Below, piece after piece: positions 7,074 through 13,306 of a stretch of DNA of 14,754 bases. Both the position numbers and the translations under genes were made by a program. Every line of letters starts with the position of its first letter. The first letter of the stretch is position 1. The stretch is taken from positions 1-14,754 of the forward strand of contig JBAQVB010000080.1 of NCBI GenBank assembly GCA_049297855.1, in the 5' to 3' direction. Origin of the DNA: CAXYVX01 sp049297855. Lineage in GTDB: Bacteria; Patescibacteriota; Saccharimonadia; Saccharimonadales; Saccharimonadaceae. The notes under the pieces are model-generated. The model was not told the DNA's origin, made no database searches, and saw only the letters and a program-made list of their open reading frames with translations.

Positions 7074-7110
7074 CAAAAATAAAACCGACAGATTTCGCGC
7101 GGGCGATTTT
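7074..7110 (-). terminator. Weak candidate terminator after the DUF2569-like gene B
   Basis: Minus strand: AAAATCG (7104-7110) can pair with CGGTTTT (7081-7087), 7 pairs including one G-U, around a 16-nt loop, followed by ATTTTTG. The stem is weak and the loop long, so efficiency would be low and read-through into xthA is plausible. Confidence 0.3.
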
Positions 7111-7124
7111 AGGTAAAATTAACG

Positions 7125-7673
7125 TTATTTCGTCAAGGTTTTCTGCACGCGTTCGCTCTTGAAAAAGTAAAATGCGATCAACGCGTTTTTCACTAGCGTG
7201 ACAATAATCACGCCAACTAGCAAAATAATCACACCAGCCGGTAAACCGTTAGTTTCGCTGGATGGCTGCGAATAATAATGGTCATTGTAGGTATTTGTGG
7301 TGTAGGTGAACGTCATCACCGTAATCGCCATAATCGTCGTAAACAACAGCGATGCACCGAGCGCGATGTACGTCCAGATCAACGAAAGTTTTTTGCGCAG
7401 ACCGATCAAAACCGCCGCCGTCAAGAACCCTCCCGCCAGAATCAGGCCAGCAAAAACCGCCTCGATCGACAGGACGACGCTCGTTCCAGTCGTACCCTGA
7501 GCCAAACATGCCCAGCCATAGAAGAATGTCCACAGCGCGCCAATGCCCGCAAGCGCGAACGCCACCTGGAAAGCCGCCAACCAACCTCCAACGCGATCGT
7601 AGCTACATTTGCATTCGCTTCCCAGTGCGACGACCTCTGTATTTACTTTACCTTTTTCGATCTTGTCTGCCAT
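7125..7673 (-). CDS. DUF2569-like membrane protein (paralog B)
   Basis: The 182-aa product is an integral membrane protein of unknown function. Hydrophobic segments lie near 30-55, 65-91, 98-122 and 146-172. The pattern YDRVGGWLAAFQVAFAL at 25-41 and the ending FKSERVQKTLTK (171-182) match the DUF2569 layout: GGWL at the start of the first helix and a SxRVxxT C-terminus. The same features occur in the product of 8354-8869, so the two are paralogs. The soluble N-terminus carries CKC (21-23), and a Tyr/Asn/Ser-rich loop of about 20 residues lies near 124-144. The start is firm: AAGGAG (7679-7684, minus strand) is 5 nt before the ATG. An extended -10 lies upstream, giving a leader of about 25 nt that contains a perfect inverted repeat. 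Confidence 0.75.
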   Translation of the reverse strand: MADKIEKGKVNTEVVALGSECKCSYDRVGGWLAAFQVAFALAGIGALWTFFYGWACLAQGTTGTSVVLSIEAVFAGLILAGGFLTAAVLIGLRKKLSLIWTYIALGASLLFTTIMAITVMTFTYTTNTYNDHYYSQPSSETNGLPAGVIILLVGVIIVTLVKNALIAFYFFKSERVQKTLTK

Positions 7674-7685
7674 AAAAACTCCTTC

Positions 7686-7699
7686 CGTTATGCCTAACG
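7686..7699. repeat. Perfect inverted repeat in the 5' leader of gene B
   Basis: CGTTA and TAACG are exact reverse complements around TGCC. The repeat lies between the predicted +1 (about 7698) and the Shine-Dalgarno at 7679-7684. It could be a small operator that covers the start of transcription, or a weak hairpin near the 5' end of the mRNA. Confidence 0.5.
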
Positions 7700-7704
7700 A
7701 TCTA

Positions 7705-7713
7705 ATTATAGCA
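7705..7713 (-). promoter_or_regulatory. Extended -10 promoter of DUF2569-like gene B
   Basis: On the minus strand TGCTATAAT has a perfect hexamer plus the TG extension. A TTGATT lies 15 nt upstream of the hexamer, a short spacer for a -35. The predicted leader is about 25 nt and contains a strong Shine-Dalgarno, so this gene is of the leadered type. Confidence 0.6.
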
Positions 7714-7721
7714 TTTTCAGG

Positions 7722-7739
7722 GTAAAATCAATATTTTAC
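7722..7739. repeat. AT-rich perfect inverted repeat over a stop codon
   Basis: GTAAAAT (7722-7728) and ATTTTAC (7733-7739) pair perfectly around CAAT. The repeat covers the stop codon of the 184-aa membrane protein and lies just upstream of the gene B promoter. It lacks GC pairs and a proper T-run, so it is a weak terminator at best. Confidence 0.45.
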
Positions 7740-8290
7740 GCGGACGTTTTTTTCGAAATCTGATCGGCCGATTGCGCCGGTTTCGCAAAAAACAGGTTGA
7801 CTAAAATCAATGAAAACAGCGGTATCGCTATATAAAGAATCGTTCCAAATAATGAATACGGATCCTTCGATGTAAAAATTCCATCAATAAAAATCCCATG
7901 CTGCGCAATCTGAACACGCGTTGCGATCGGCAAGTAAATATTTAACACTAGCGCTTCAATCAACGAACAACCCACCGCTAAGTTGCAAAACAAACGTTTG
8001 CGCGAAAAATTATCCCTTGTTAATAATTCCGCACCGGCCAAAAAATAAAACACGGCACAAATCGGCTGCCAAAAAATCTCGAACTTTGACAAAAAATAAT
8101 TCTGATGCCACGGCAAACTGCCAACGCCCAAGATAGGCGTCACGCTAAACAACGGCAACATGAGTAGTAAATATATTACGGCAAGACTAAAAATTGGAAA
8201 CACTAAAAATATTTCAATTCTTCGGTGATATCGCGCATCGGGTGATAAATTTTTCTTGTTATCCTTTTTGGGCTCTTTCTTATCCTGCAT
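7736..8290 (-). CDS. Four-helix membrane protein, unknown function
   Basis: I recognise no family. The 184-aa product begins with a strongly charged, Lys-rich tail of about 24 residues that should stay in the cytoplasm. Hydrophobic segments follow near 26-49, 70-90, 100-120 and 146-168, then a polar C-terminal tail. The loop between the third and fourth helices (about 122-145) is the largest. No catalytic motif is visible. It lies between the two DUF2569-like paralogs but does not resemble them. The ATG has no Shine-Dalgarno sequence; instead TGATATACT ends 9 nt upstream, giving a predicted leader of about 3 nt. Confidence 0.65.
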   Translation of the reverse strand: MQDKKEPKKDNKKNLSPDARYHRRIEIFLVFPIFSLAVIYLLLMLPLFSVTPILGVGSLPWHQNYFLSKFEIFWQPICAVFYFLAGAELLTRDNFSRKRLFCNLAVGCSLIEALVLNIYLPIATRVQIAQHGIFIDGIFTSKDPYSLFGTILYIAIPLFSLILVNLFFAKPAQSADQISKKTSA

Positions 8291-8299
8291 GACGAATTA

Positions 8300-8308
8300 A
8301 GTATATCA
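8300..8308 (-). promoter_or_regulatory. Extended -10 promoter fused to a terminator T-tract
   Basis: On the minus strand TGATATACT follows directly on the T-run of the upstream terminator and ends 9 nt before the ATG at 8290. Predicted +1 is near 8293. The -35 region would fall within the terminator hairpin and has no recognisable motif. Confidence 0.5.
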
Positions 8309-8337
8309 AAAAATCGCCGATTTTCACATCGGCGATT
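8308..8337 (-). terminator. Intrinsic terminator of the DUF2569-like gene A
   Basis: AATCGCCGAT (8328-8337 read on the minus strand) and ATCGGCGATT (8312-8321) form a perfect 10-bp stem with a 6-nt loop, followed by more T's. It begins 16 nt after the TAG stop of the gene ending at 8354. This is the clearest terminator in the window. Confidence 0.9.
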
Positions 8338-8353
8338 CCTTTTATACAATGAA

Positions 8354-8869
8354 CTATTTAATCAGCGTAGCTTTGACGCGCTTGCTGAGCAAGAAATACA
8401 ACGCGACCAGGCCTAAACCAACAATAGTTGCCATGATGCCGCTGATCGCGGCAATCACCGCTAAAGCGGTGTCAGTCGTGCTGGCGGCTTCGACTATTCT
8501 TTCGGCAACCAGATAAACGGCCACCACACCGAGCGAAACCCAAGCAAAAGAACGGCCAACCTTTTTCTGTTGCAGAATAAAAACCAATGTCACAATATAC
8601 AGCACTGCAATCGGCAAAGAAAAAATCAACGTTAAGACGGTACTTCCACTCAGTGAACCAGCCTGAATGGCAGTCAAAAGCGATGTAAAGAAGGTGGAAA
8701 TATAACCCAACGCGCCAAGCGCGAACATAACTACCCAAAACGTCAGCCAACCGCCCACGCCCTGAACTGACTTTTGCATTACGACGTATTGCACGTTTTT
8801 AGGTTCTGTATTTTGTTGCGCAGCGTCCCAGCCTTGCGGCACTGTCGGTTGATTTTTTTCCTCTTTCAT
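8354..8869 (-). CDS. DUF2569-like membrane protein (paralog A)
   Basis: The 171-aa product is an integral membrane protein of unknown function. A polar, Gln/Asn/Glu-rich N-terminus of about 35 residues precedes hydrophobic segments near 40-66, 77-100, 107-128 and 138-160. VQGVGGWLTFWVVMFALG at 35-52 and the C-terminus LSKRVKATLIK (161-171) fit the DUF2569 pattern and match paralog B (7125-7673). The ATG at 8869 is preceded by a purine-rich AAAGGGA Shine-Dalgarno about 7 nt away. An extended -10 gives a leader of about 32 nt, and a strong terminator follows the gene. It is therefore likely a single-gene unit. Role unknown. Confidence 0.75.
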   Translation of the reverse strand: MKEEKNQPTVPQGWDAAQQNTEPKNVQYVVMQKSVQGVGGWLTFWVVMFALGALGYISTFFTSLLTAIQAGSLSGSTVLTLIFSLPIAVLYIVTLVFILQQKKVGRSFAWVSLGVVAVYLVAERIVEAASTTDTALAVIAAISGIMATIVGLGLVALYFLLSKRVKATLIK

Positions 8870-8907
8870 AATTTTATCCCTTTCTCAGAATTAACTCTTA
8901 CACAGGT

Positions 8908-8916
8908 ATTTTAACA
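8908..8916 (-). promoter_or_regulatory. Extended -10 promoter of DUF2569-like gene A
   Basis: On the minus strand TGTTAAAAT lies just after the smpB stop codon, with predicted +1 near 8901. The leader of about 32 nt contains the AAAGGGA Shine-Dalgarno. No clear -35 is seen; that region would lie inside the end of smpB. Confidence 0.5.
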
Positions 8917-8921
8917 TATTT

Positions 8922-9440
8922 CTAGCGCGCTCGCTTTACAAATTTCGCATTTTCGCGACGCAAATCTTTTTCACGAATCGACGCTCGTTTGTCGTAATTT
9001 TTCTTGCCGCGGCCAAGCGCGATCACTAATTTAATAAATCGCCCCGTCGTCAAAAGTTTCGTAGGAATAATCGTAAATCCAGAATCTTTCGCCGTAATAA
9101 ATCGATCAATTTGCTGCCGCGTCGCCAAAATCTTGCGCTCGCGCGAATCAACTGTAGTTGTGTTATCTATTGTGCGTGCATTGTTTTGCAAGGTAAATTG
9201 TGCATTTAACAGATATAATTCCGAATGATTTGGCATTTTTCCGCGTCGCGGCACCACGTAGCTACCGCGTAAACTGGCGCGACCAAGGCGCGCCGCCTTA
9301 ACCTCGGCGCCGTTGAGTTGCAAACCAACGCGCAATTCATCACCTAAAACATAGTCAAAGCGCGCTCGCCGATTGACGATCGCTCTGTCTACAATTTTTG
9401 GTGAAGTTTTATGACCACGCCGCGCAACTGATTTTGCCAT
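8922..9440 (-). CDS. smpB: SsrA-binding protein SmpB
   Basis: SmpB binds tmRNA and delivers it to stalled ribosomes, which then tag the unfinished protein for degradation. The 172-aa chain is slightly longer than usual because of a basic N-terminal extension of about 20 residues. NRRARFDY (23-30), LNGAEVKAARLGRASL (42-57), RERKIL (100-105), GFTIIP (121-126) and GRGKKNYDKRASIREKD (143-159) are the family motifs in the right order, including the basic tail that enters the decoding site. The tmRNA gene itself is not in this window. The start is supported by TGTTAAGAT 9 nt upstream (near-leaderless). An AGGA close to the ATG is an alternative translation signal. It is transcribed divergently from the hydrolase operon across only 50 bp. 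Confidence 0.96.
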   Translation of the reverse strand: MAKSVARRGHKTSPKIVDRAIVNRRARFDYVLGDELRVGLQLNGAEVKAARLGRASLRGSYVVPRRGKMPNHSELYLLNAQFTLQNNARTIDNTTTVDSRERKILATRQQIDRFITAKDSGFTIIPTKLLTTGRFIKLVIALGRGKKNYDKRASIREKDLRRENAKFVKRAR

Positions 9441-9449
9441 AGTCCTACC

Positions 9450-9458
9450 ATCTTAACA
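9450..9458 (-). promoter_or_regulatory. Extended -10 promoter of smpB
   Basis: On the minus strand TGTTAAGAT ends 9 nt before the smpB ATG, giving a predicted +1 near 9443 and a leader of about 3 nt. It occupies the place where the -35 of the divergent hydrolase promoter would be. Confidence 0.5.
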
Positions 9459-9474
9459 GATTTACACAAAAATA

Positions 9475-9483
9475 TGTTATAAT
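9475..9483 (+). promoter_or_regulatory. Extended -10 promoter, leaderless hydrolase operon
   Basis: TGTTATAAT has a perfect hexamer with the TG extension and ends 7 nt before the ATG at 9491. The ATG at 9485 lies upstream of the predicted +1 (9490-9491), so it would not be in the transcript. A TTAACA lies 19 nt upstream of the hexamer, too far for a good -35. Confidence 0.6.
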
Positions 9484-9490
9484 TATGGCC

Positions 9491-10357
9491 ATGAATGTCA
9501 GTGACGATTTAGTCGCTTTTAATAGGACACTAACACGCGAAGTTCGTACGGTGAACGGTGTCAAAACAGTTATCTATTTGTCGCCTAATTTCAACGATAA
9601 AATTAATCGACGTCGTCCGATTATATTATTTATTCATGGCATTAATGGGTCGCATTTCGGTTTTATACCACTGGTCAAAAAACTCTATAGACAGGATAAA
9701 CCGCGCTTATTATTGGTCGATTTGCCTGGCCACGGTGATAGCAGCATCCCGGTTTGGCATGACATATCTAATTTACAAATTTGGTTTACTAAATTACTCG
9801 ACGACTTAACCGACCATTCTCAAGCGCCCGACTTAATTATTGCCCATAGCTTTGGTTGTTACGCCGTGACGCCAACTAACATTCCTCTTATTTATATCAC
9901 GCCCGTGCCCAAGGTCAGCCGAATTTACCAAATATTAGCGAAAACGATTTTCACGACGCTGGCGCAATTCAAAAGCTTTACGGCCTTTTATAATTGGACG
10001 CCATTTTCGGCGCTACGTGGCTGGATACTTTTAGCCCACAGAACACCGGCTAATCTCAAGATGCAGTGGCAAATCGCGCGAGACGACAGTTCAACTTCCG
10101 CCGCTCAGCGTAAATTCCAACTCCACCTGTCCGCAATAACTAATGATGAACGCACTTTTGCAAACTATCAACCCAACGCTATTATAGTCGGTAAATACGA
10201 CGGCATTGCGGGACGTCGCTCACTAAAGCGCACTAAACAATTATTCCGCGAGGCCGATATACACGTCTTTAATAGTGGTCATTTACCCACCACTGATGCG
10301 ACTGACGAATTATCTGATATAATAAGGAAATATGAACGACAAAAAATTGCACGTTAA
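9491..10357 (+). CDS. Alpha/beta-hydrolase fold protein
   Basis: This is probably an esterase or lipase-type hydrolase. Counting from the ATG at 9491 (288 aa), the layout is: oxyanion-hole motif HGINGS (49-54), DLPGHGDS (77-84), nucleophile elbow AHSFG (118-122) with S120, acid D237 in GKYDG, and base H264 in NSGHLP. The full Ser-Asp-His triad is therefore visible. There is no signal peptide, so it acts in the cytoplasm or at the inner face of the membrane. An in-frame ATG two codons earlier (9485) is possible, but it lies within one base of the -10 hexamer. The 3' end overlaps the next gene by 26 nt. It leads an operon with two glycosyltransferases, so its substrate may be a lipid or glycolipid ester. 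The substrate is not shown by the sequence. Confidence 0.8.
   Translation: MNVSDDLVAFNRTLTREVRTVNGVKTVIYLSPNFNDKINRRRPIILFIHGINGSHFGFIPLVKKLYRQDKPRLLLVDLPGHGDSSIPVWHDISNLQIWFTKLLDDLTDHSQAPDLIIAHSFGCYAVTPTNIPLIYITPVPKVSRIYQILAKTIFTTLAQFKSFTAFYNWTPFSALRGWILLAHRTPANLKMQWQIARDDSSTSAAQRKFQLHLSAITNDERTFANYQPNAIIVGKYDGIAGRRSLKRTKQLFREADIHVFNSGHLPTTDATDELSDIIRKYERQKIAR
10315..10323 (+). promoter_or_regulatory. Extended -10 promoter inside the hydrolase gene, for GT1
   Basis: TGATATAAT is a full-consensus hexamer with TG extension and lies within the last codons of the hydrolase. It ends 8 nt before the GT1 ATG, so +1 would be near 10330. An AAGGA (10324-10328) also lies in the gap and could act as Shine-Dalgarno on the longer operon mRNA. 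Confidence 0.5.
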
Positions 10358-11354
10358 TTTAATCAGCGAGAGCGACTTTACGATTCATGGCCACGGTGTT
10401 CACACGGCTTTCGTGGAAATGCGCGAGCAGCTGACGCGACGCGATGACATCCAACTGTCCATTAACTCGGCCCCGGCCAAACAATTTAACATCACACACA
10501 TTCACACAGTTGGCCTTTTTAGTTTGCGACGATTGCTCAGCCCGCGTGGTGGCAAAAAAATTGTCAGCGCCCATATCGTACCCAGCTCGTTGATTGGCTC
10601 ACTGGCGGCGGCGGATTTTTGGTCACCAATGGCCGCGCGGTATCTCCGCTGGTTTTACAATCGCGCCGACGCCGTGATCGCCGTTAGTCCATATACGCGT
10701 GACGAATTATTAAAAATGGGCGTACGATCGCCGATTCGCGTATTGGAAAATTCTATAGATATTACCAAGTATAAAACCTCCGCTAAAGAAAAACGATCAT
10801 TACGCCAACAATTTGGTTTCGGCGATCAAGATTTTGTCGTGGTCGGTAACGGCCAGATTCAGCCACGTAAAAAGTTCGACACGTTCGTCGCCGTCGCCAA
10901 AAGTTTGCCCGACGTCCAGTTTGTTTGGGTGGGCGGCATTCCATTCAAGGTCGCCGGCGCTGACTTTGCGCATCTAAATAAATTAATGAAAAAACCACCG
11001 AAAAATGTGCGGATTACAAACGTAGTGTCCCTTAAAACAGCCGGACTATATATGCGCGCGGCTGATTTAATGTTTATGCCAAGTTCACAGGAAACATTCG
11101 GATTGGCGATCATCGAAGGCGCCGCCAGTGGGTTACCAGTGCTCGTGCGCGATATCACTGATTACGACGCGACGTTTGGCGATTTAGTATTGCGTGGAAA
11201 TAACACGACTTTTCGCAAGTTGATATTAAAAATCCGCGAAGAGCCGGCTTTCGCGAAAATCTGGCGACAGAAATCACACAAATTAGCTCAAAAATATGAC
11301 GCTTCGGCCGCTACCGATAAACTAATTGAATTTTATAAGGAAATTGCACCGTGA
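10332..11354 (+). CDS. GT4-family glycosyltransferase (GT1 of pair)
   Basis: This retaining, GT-B fold enzyme transfers a sugar from a nucleotide donor, probably at the inner membrane face. It is 340 aa. The N-terminal acceptor domain runs to about 160, with SAHIVPSSL (79-87) and AVIAVSPYTRDELLKMGV (114-131). The C-terminal donor domain begins with VGNGQIQPRKKFD (171-183). SSQETFGLAIIEGAASGLPV at 251-270 contains an intact EX7E motif (E254, E262). The start overlaps the hydrolase by 26 nt and carries both AAGGA and an embedded extended -10. It ends in a GTGA overlap with the second glycosyltransferase. Donor and acceptor are unknown. The pairing with a hydrolase suggests glycolipid or surface glycan synthesis. 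Confidence 0.85.
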   Translation: MNDKKLHVNLISESDFTIHGHGVHTAFVEMREQLTRRDDIQLSINSAPAKQFNITHIHTVGLFSLRRLLSPRGGKKIVSAHIVPSSLIGSLAAADFWSPMAARYLRWFYNRADAVIAVSPYTRDELLKMGVRSPIRVLENSIDITKYKTSAKEKRSLRQQFGFGDQDFVVVGNGQIQPRKKFDTFVAVAKSLPDVQFVWVGGIPFKVAGADFAHLNKLMKKPPKNVRITNVVSLKTAGLYMRAADLMFMPSSQETFGLAIIEGAASGLPVLVRDITDYDATFGDLVLRGNNTTFRKLILKIREEPAFAKIWRQKSHKLAQKYDASAATDKLIEFYKEIAP

Positions 11355-12727
11355 GGATCGGCTTATTTACCGACAGCTATCACCCGGCCAGCAACGGTGT
11401 AGTGGTGGTAGTCGACAGCCTGCGCCGCGAACTTGAAGCGGCCGGCCACGAAGTCTATATTTTCGCGCCCGACGCCTCAGTCGCGCCACGTATCGTCAAA
11501 TTAGAAACTAGACTGCGTCATAAGATGGAACAAAAAATACCGGATGCGCTCGCGAAATACGTGAAATTGAGCACACGCCAATCAATTAGGGTGATGCCAA
11601 CCGACCCGCACATTATCCGTTTACCGGCCTTTCAATACGACATGCAATTGTCGCTTTTTTTCCCGCCACGTGTGATGCAAACCATTCGCGACCTCAAACT
11701 CGACGTGATTCAATTTTTTACGCCCGGCCAACTCGGTTTAATGGCCTCGTATGCGGCGCGAAAAACTGGCGCTGTGCTCATTGGTCAACATTCAACCGAT
11801 GTTTATGGATTTTCCAAAGCCTATCCAGGCATCGTTTTGGGCTGTTTTTTAGGCGGATTTTTTGCTCCGATAATTCATAAAATGTCACTGCATGAACGCA
11901 GGGATTTTACCAAATTATATTTCTCACGGCGACGTTTCGAATCGGATGAAAAGTGGGGGCAACGCTTGGTGGCCGGCTTCACCGCCGTGCTTTATGCCGG
12001 TTGTGACGGCGTAGTGGCGGTTTCCTCAAAAAGTGCCGACCAGCTCCAGCAATTCGCTCGGCGTATTGATGAAAAACTGACTTTAAGGGTTATTCCAACT
12101 GGCGTCAATGCCATTGAACGACCAAAAGATTTCGATAAAAAGCTCTCGGATTTTAGAACGAAATTTTCGATCGCGAAAGACGACGAAGTAATTTTAAACT
12201 TTGGACGGATGGCCGAAGAAAAAAATCTGCCGCTACTGATTACAGTCCTGGAATACTTAGTTAAAACTCGCCCTAAAATCAAACTACTTTTCGCTGGCGA
12301 TTATCTTTTTCGCGATCAACTGGAAGCGCTAGCGCAACGTTCGCCGGTTGCCGATCGCATAGTTTTTGTCGGCCGTTATAAACGCCAGGATTTACCTATT
12401 ATTTGCGCGGTGGCTAAGATCTTCGTTTTCCCGAGTTTAACTGATACTCAAGCGTTGGTACTCAACGAGGCTGCCGGACAACATCTGCCGATTGTTATGA
12501 TTGATCAAAACATTAATGAAGTTTTTCATAACAACGAAAATGGATTGTTGGCACGCAATTCGGCGCGTGATTTTGCTAAAAAATGCGAGCAGATTCTTAA
12601 CGATGAGAAATTACGTCAAAATTTTGCTCAAAAATCCGGCGAACTAGCCGGGCAATTTTACGAAAAAGACCAAACTGCTAAACTAATCCACTTTTACCGC
12701 GAATTATTGCGCACACCGCTAAAATAA
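11351..12727 (+). CDS. GT4-family glycosyltransferase, diacylglycerol-glucosyltransferase-like (GT2 of pair)
   Basis: The 458-aa product resembles the alpha-monoglucosyl-diacylglycerol synthase type of GT4 enzyme. MRIGLFTDSYHPASNGVVVV (1-20) is the typical start of that group. The acceptor region includes FFTPGQLGLMASYAA (122-136), IGQHSTDVYG (144-153) and a long hydrophobic/basic stretch (about 158-215) that could bind membrane. The donor domain has VIPTGVN (247-253), LNFGRMAEEKNL (282-293) and FPSLTDTQALVLNEAAGQHL (360-379). In that last motif the first glutamate of EX7E is an aspartate (D365, then E373). The start is GTG, overlapping the TGA of GT1 by 4 nt, with AAGGA 9 nt upstream. Its stop abuts the stop of cobO with no base between. 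The acceptor is inferred only from resemblance. Confidence 0.8.
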   Translation: MRIGLFTDSYHPASNGVVVVVDSLRRELEAAGHEVYIFAPDASVAPRIVKLETRLRHKMEQKIPDALAKYVKLSTRQSIRVMPTDPHIIRLPAFQYDMQLSLFFPPRVMQTIRDLKLDVIQFFTPGQLGLMASYAARKTGAVLIGQHSTDVYGFSKAYPGIVLGCFLGGFFAPIIHKMSLHERRDFTKLYFSRRRFESDEKWGQRLVAGFTAVLYAGCDGVVAVSSKSADQLQQFARRIDEKLTLRVIPTGVNAIERPKDFDKKLSDFRTKFSIAKDDEVILNFGRMAEEKNLPLLITVLEYLVKTRPKIKLLFAGDYLFRDQLEALAQRSPVADRIVFVGRYKRQDLPIICAVAKIFVFPSLTDTQALVLNEAAGQHLPIVMIDQNINEVFHNNENGLLARNSARDFAKKCEQILNDEKLRQNFAQKSGELAGQFYEKDQTAKLIHFYRELLRTPLK

Positions 12728-13306
12728 TCAATAATCAATGCCGACGTTAGCCAAAAAACCCTCATCAAAATGATGCTTCGTTTTCGTCATATTCGTGATA
12801 ATATCCGCACGATCATTCAACTCGGCCGGCCAATTCCGTCCGGTCAAACAAAGCGAGGTTTTGCGGTTGCGCGCATCCAATAATGCCCGCAAATCGTCCG
12901 TCGTAATCAATTTTTCTACCACCGCATTATTAATCTCGTCACATACCACCAGATCAAATTTTCCTGAACTAACGCAAGTTTGGGCAAAATTAAGCGTCTC
13001 CTGCGCAGCGCGACGATGTTCCGTAAAACTGATTTCGGCACCGGACTTTTTGTCGTGCGCGCTATGTTCGCCCAAATTCACAAAACCTTTGCCGCCCTTG
13101 TAAAACACGAATTGATCACCAAATAACGGCTGAATCTTAGCGAAAAATTTATGCTCCGACACGGTCCAGCTTTTGATGAATTGCACGAACGCCACGCGCC
13201 AGCCAACGCCGAGCGCACGAACTACGAGCCCAATTGAGGCGCTGGTTTTACCTTTACCGTCGCCCGTATAAACGATAATAACCGATGGTTTTTGACGTGG
13301 TTTCAT
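12728..13306 (-). CDS. cobO: Cob(I)yrinic acid a,c-diamide adenosyltransferase
   Basis: This enzyme of the CobO/BtuR/CobA family moves adenosine from ATP to cob(I)alamin or a corrinoid precursor, making the active coenzyme B12. The 192-aa length is normal. The ATP loop is TGDGKGKTSAS (14-24). VQFIKSW (41-47), DLVVCDEINNAV (118-129), CLTGRNWP (153-160) and the C-terminal ELNDRADIITNM (162-173), KHHF and GIDY match the family throughout. GAGGA (13315-13319, minus strand) lies 8 nt before the ATG, which overlaps the upstream stop by one base (TAATG). It is third after trxB and the 71-aa gene. No other cobalamin biosynthesis gene is in the window, so it probably serves salvage for a B12 enzyme such as class II ribonucleotide reductase (inference). 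Confidence 0.93.
   Translation of the reverse strand: MKPRQKPSVIIVYTGDGKGKTSASIGLVVRALGVGWRVAFVQFIKSWTVSEHKFFAKIQPLFGDQFVFYKGGKGFVNLGEHSAHDKKSGAEISFTEHRRAAQETLNFAQTCVSSGKFDLVVCDEINNAVVEKLITTDDLRALLDARNRKTSLCLTGRNWPAELNDRADIITNMTKTKHHFDEGFLANVGIDY

Noticed and set aside
7050..7076. TTG start giving nine extra residues on exonuclease III
   Set aside because: The family begins at MKIxSWNVNG, and the TATAAT lies within the extension.
7278..7697. 139-codon plus-strand frame opposite the DUF2569-like gene
   Set aside because: Low-complexity Arg/Gln-rich translation and no start signals; a shadow of the strongly supported minus-strand gene.
12753..12775. Possible cobO terminator: CATCA/TGATG hairpin followed by six T's on the minus strand
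   Set aside because: Only a 5-bp stem with a 3-nt loop, four bases between stem and T-run, and it lies inside the cobO coding sequence before the conserved C-terminus.
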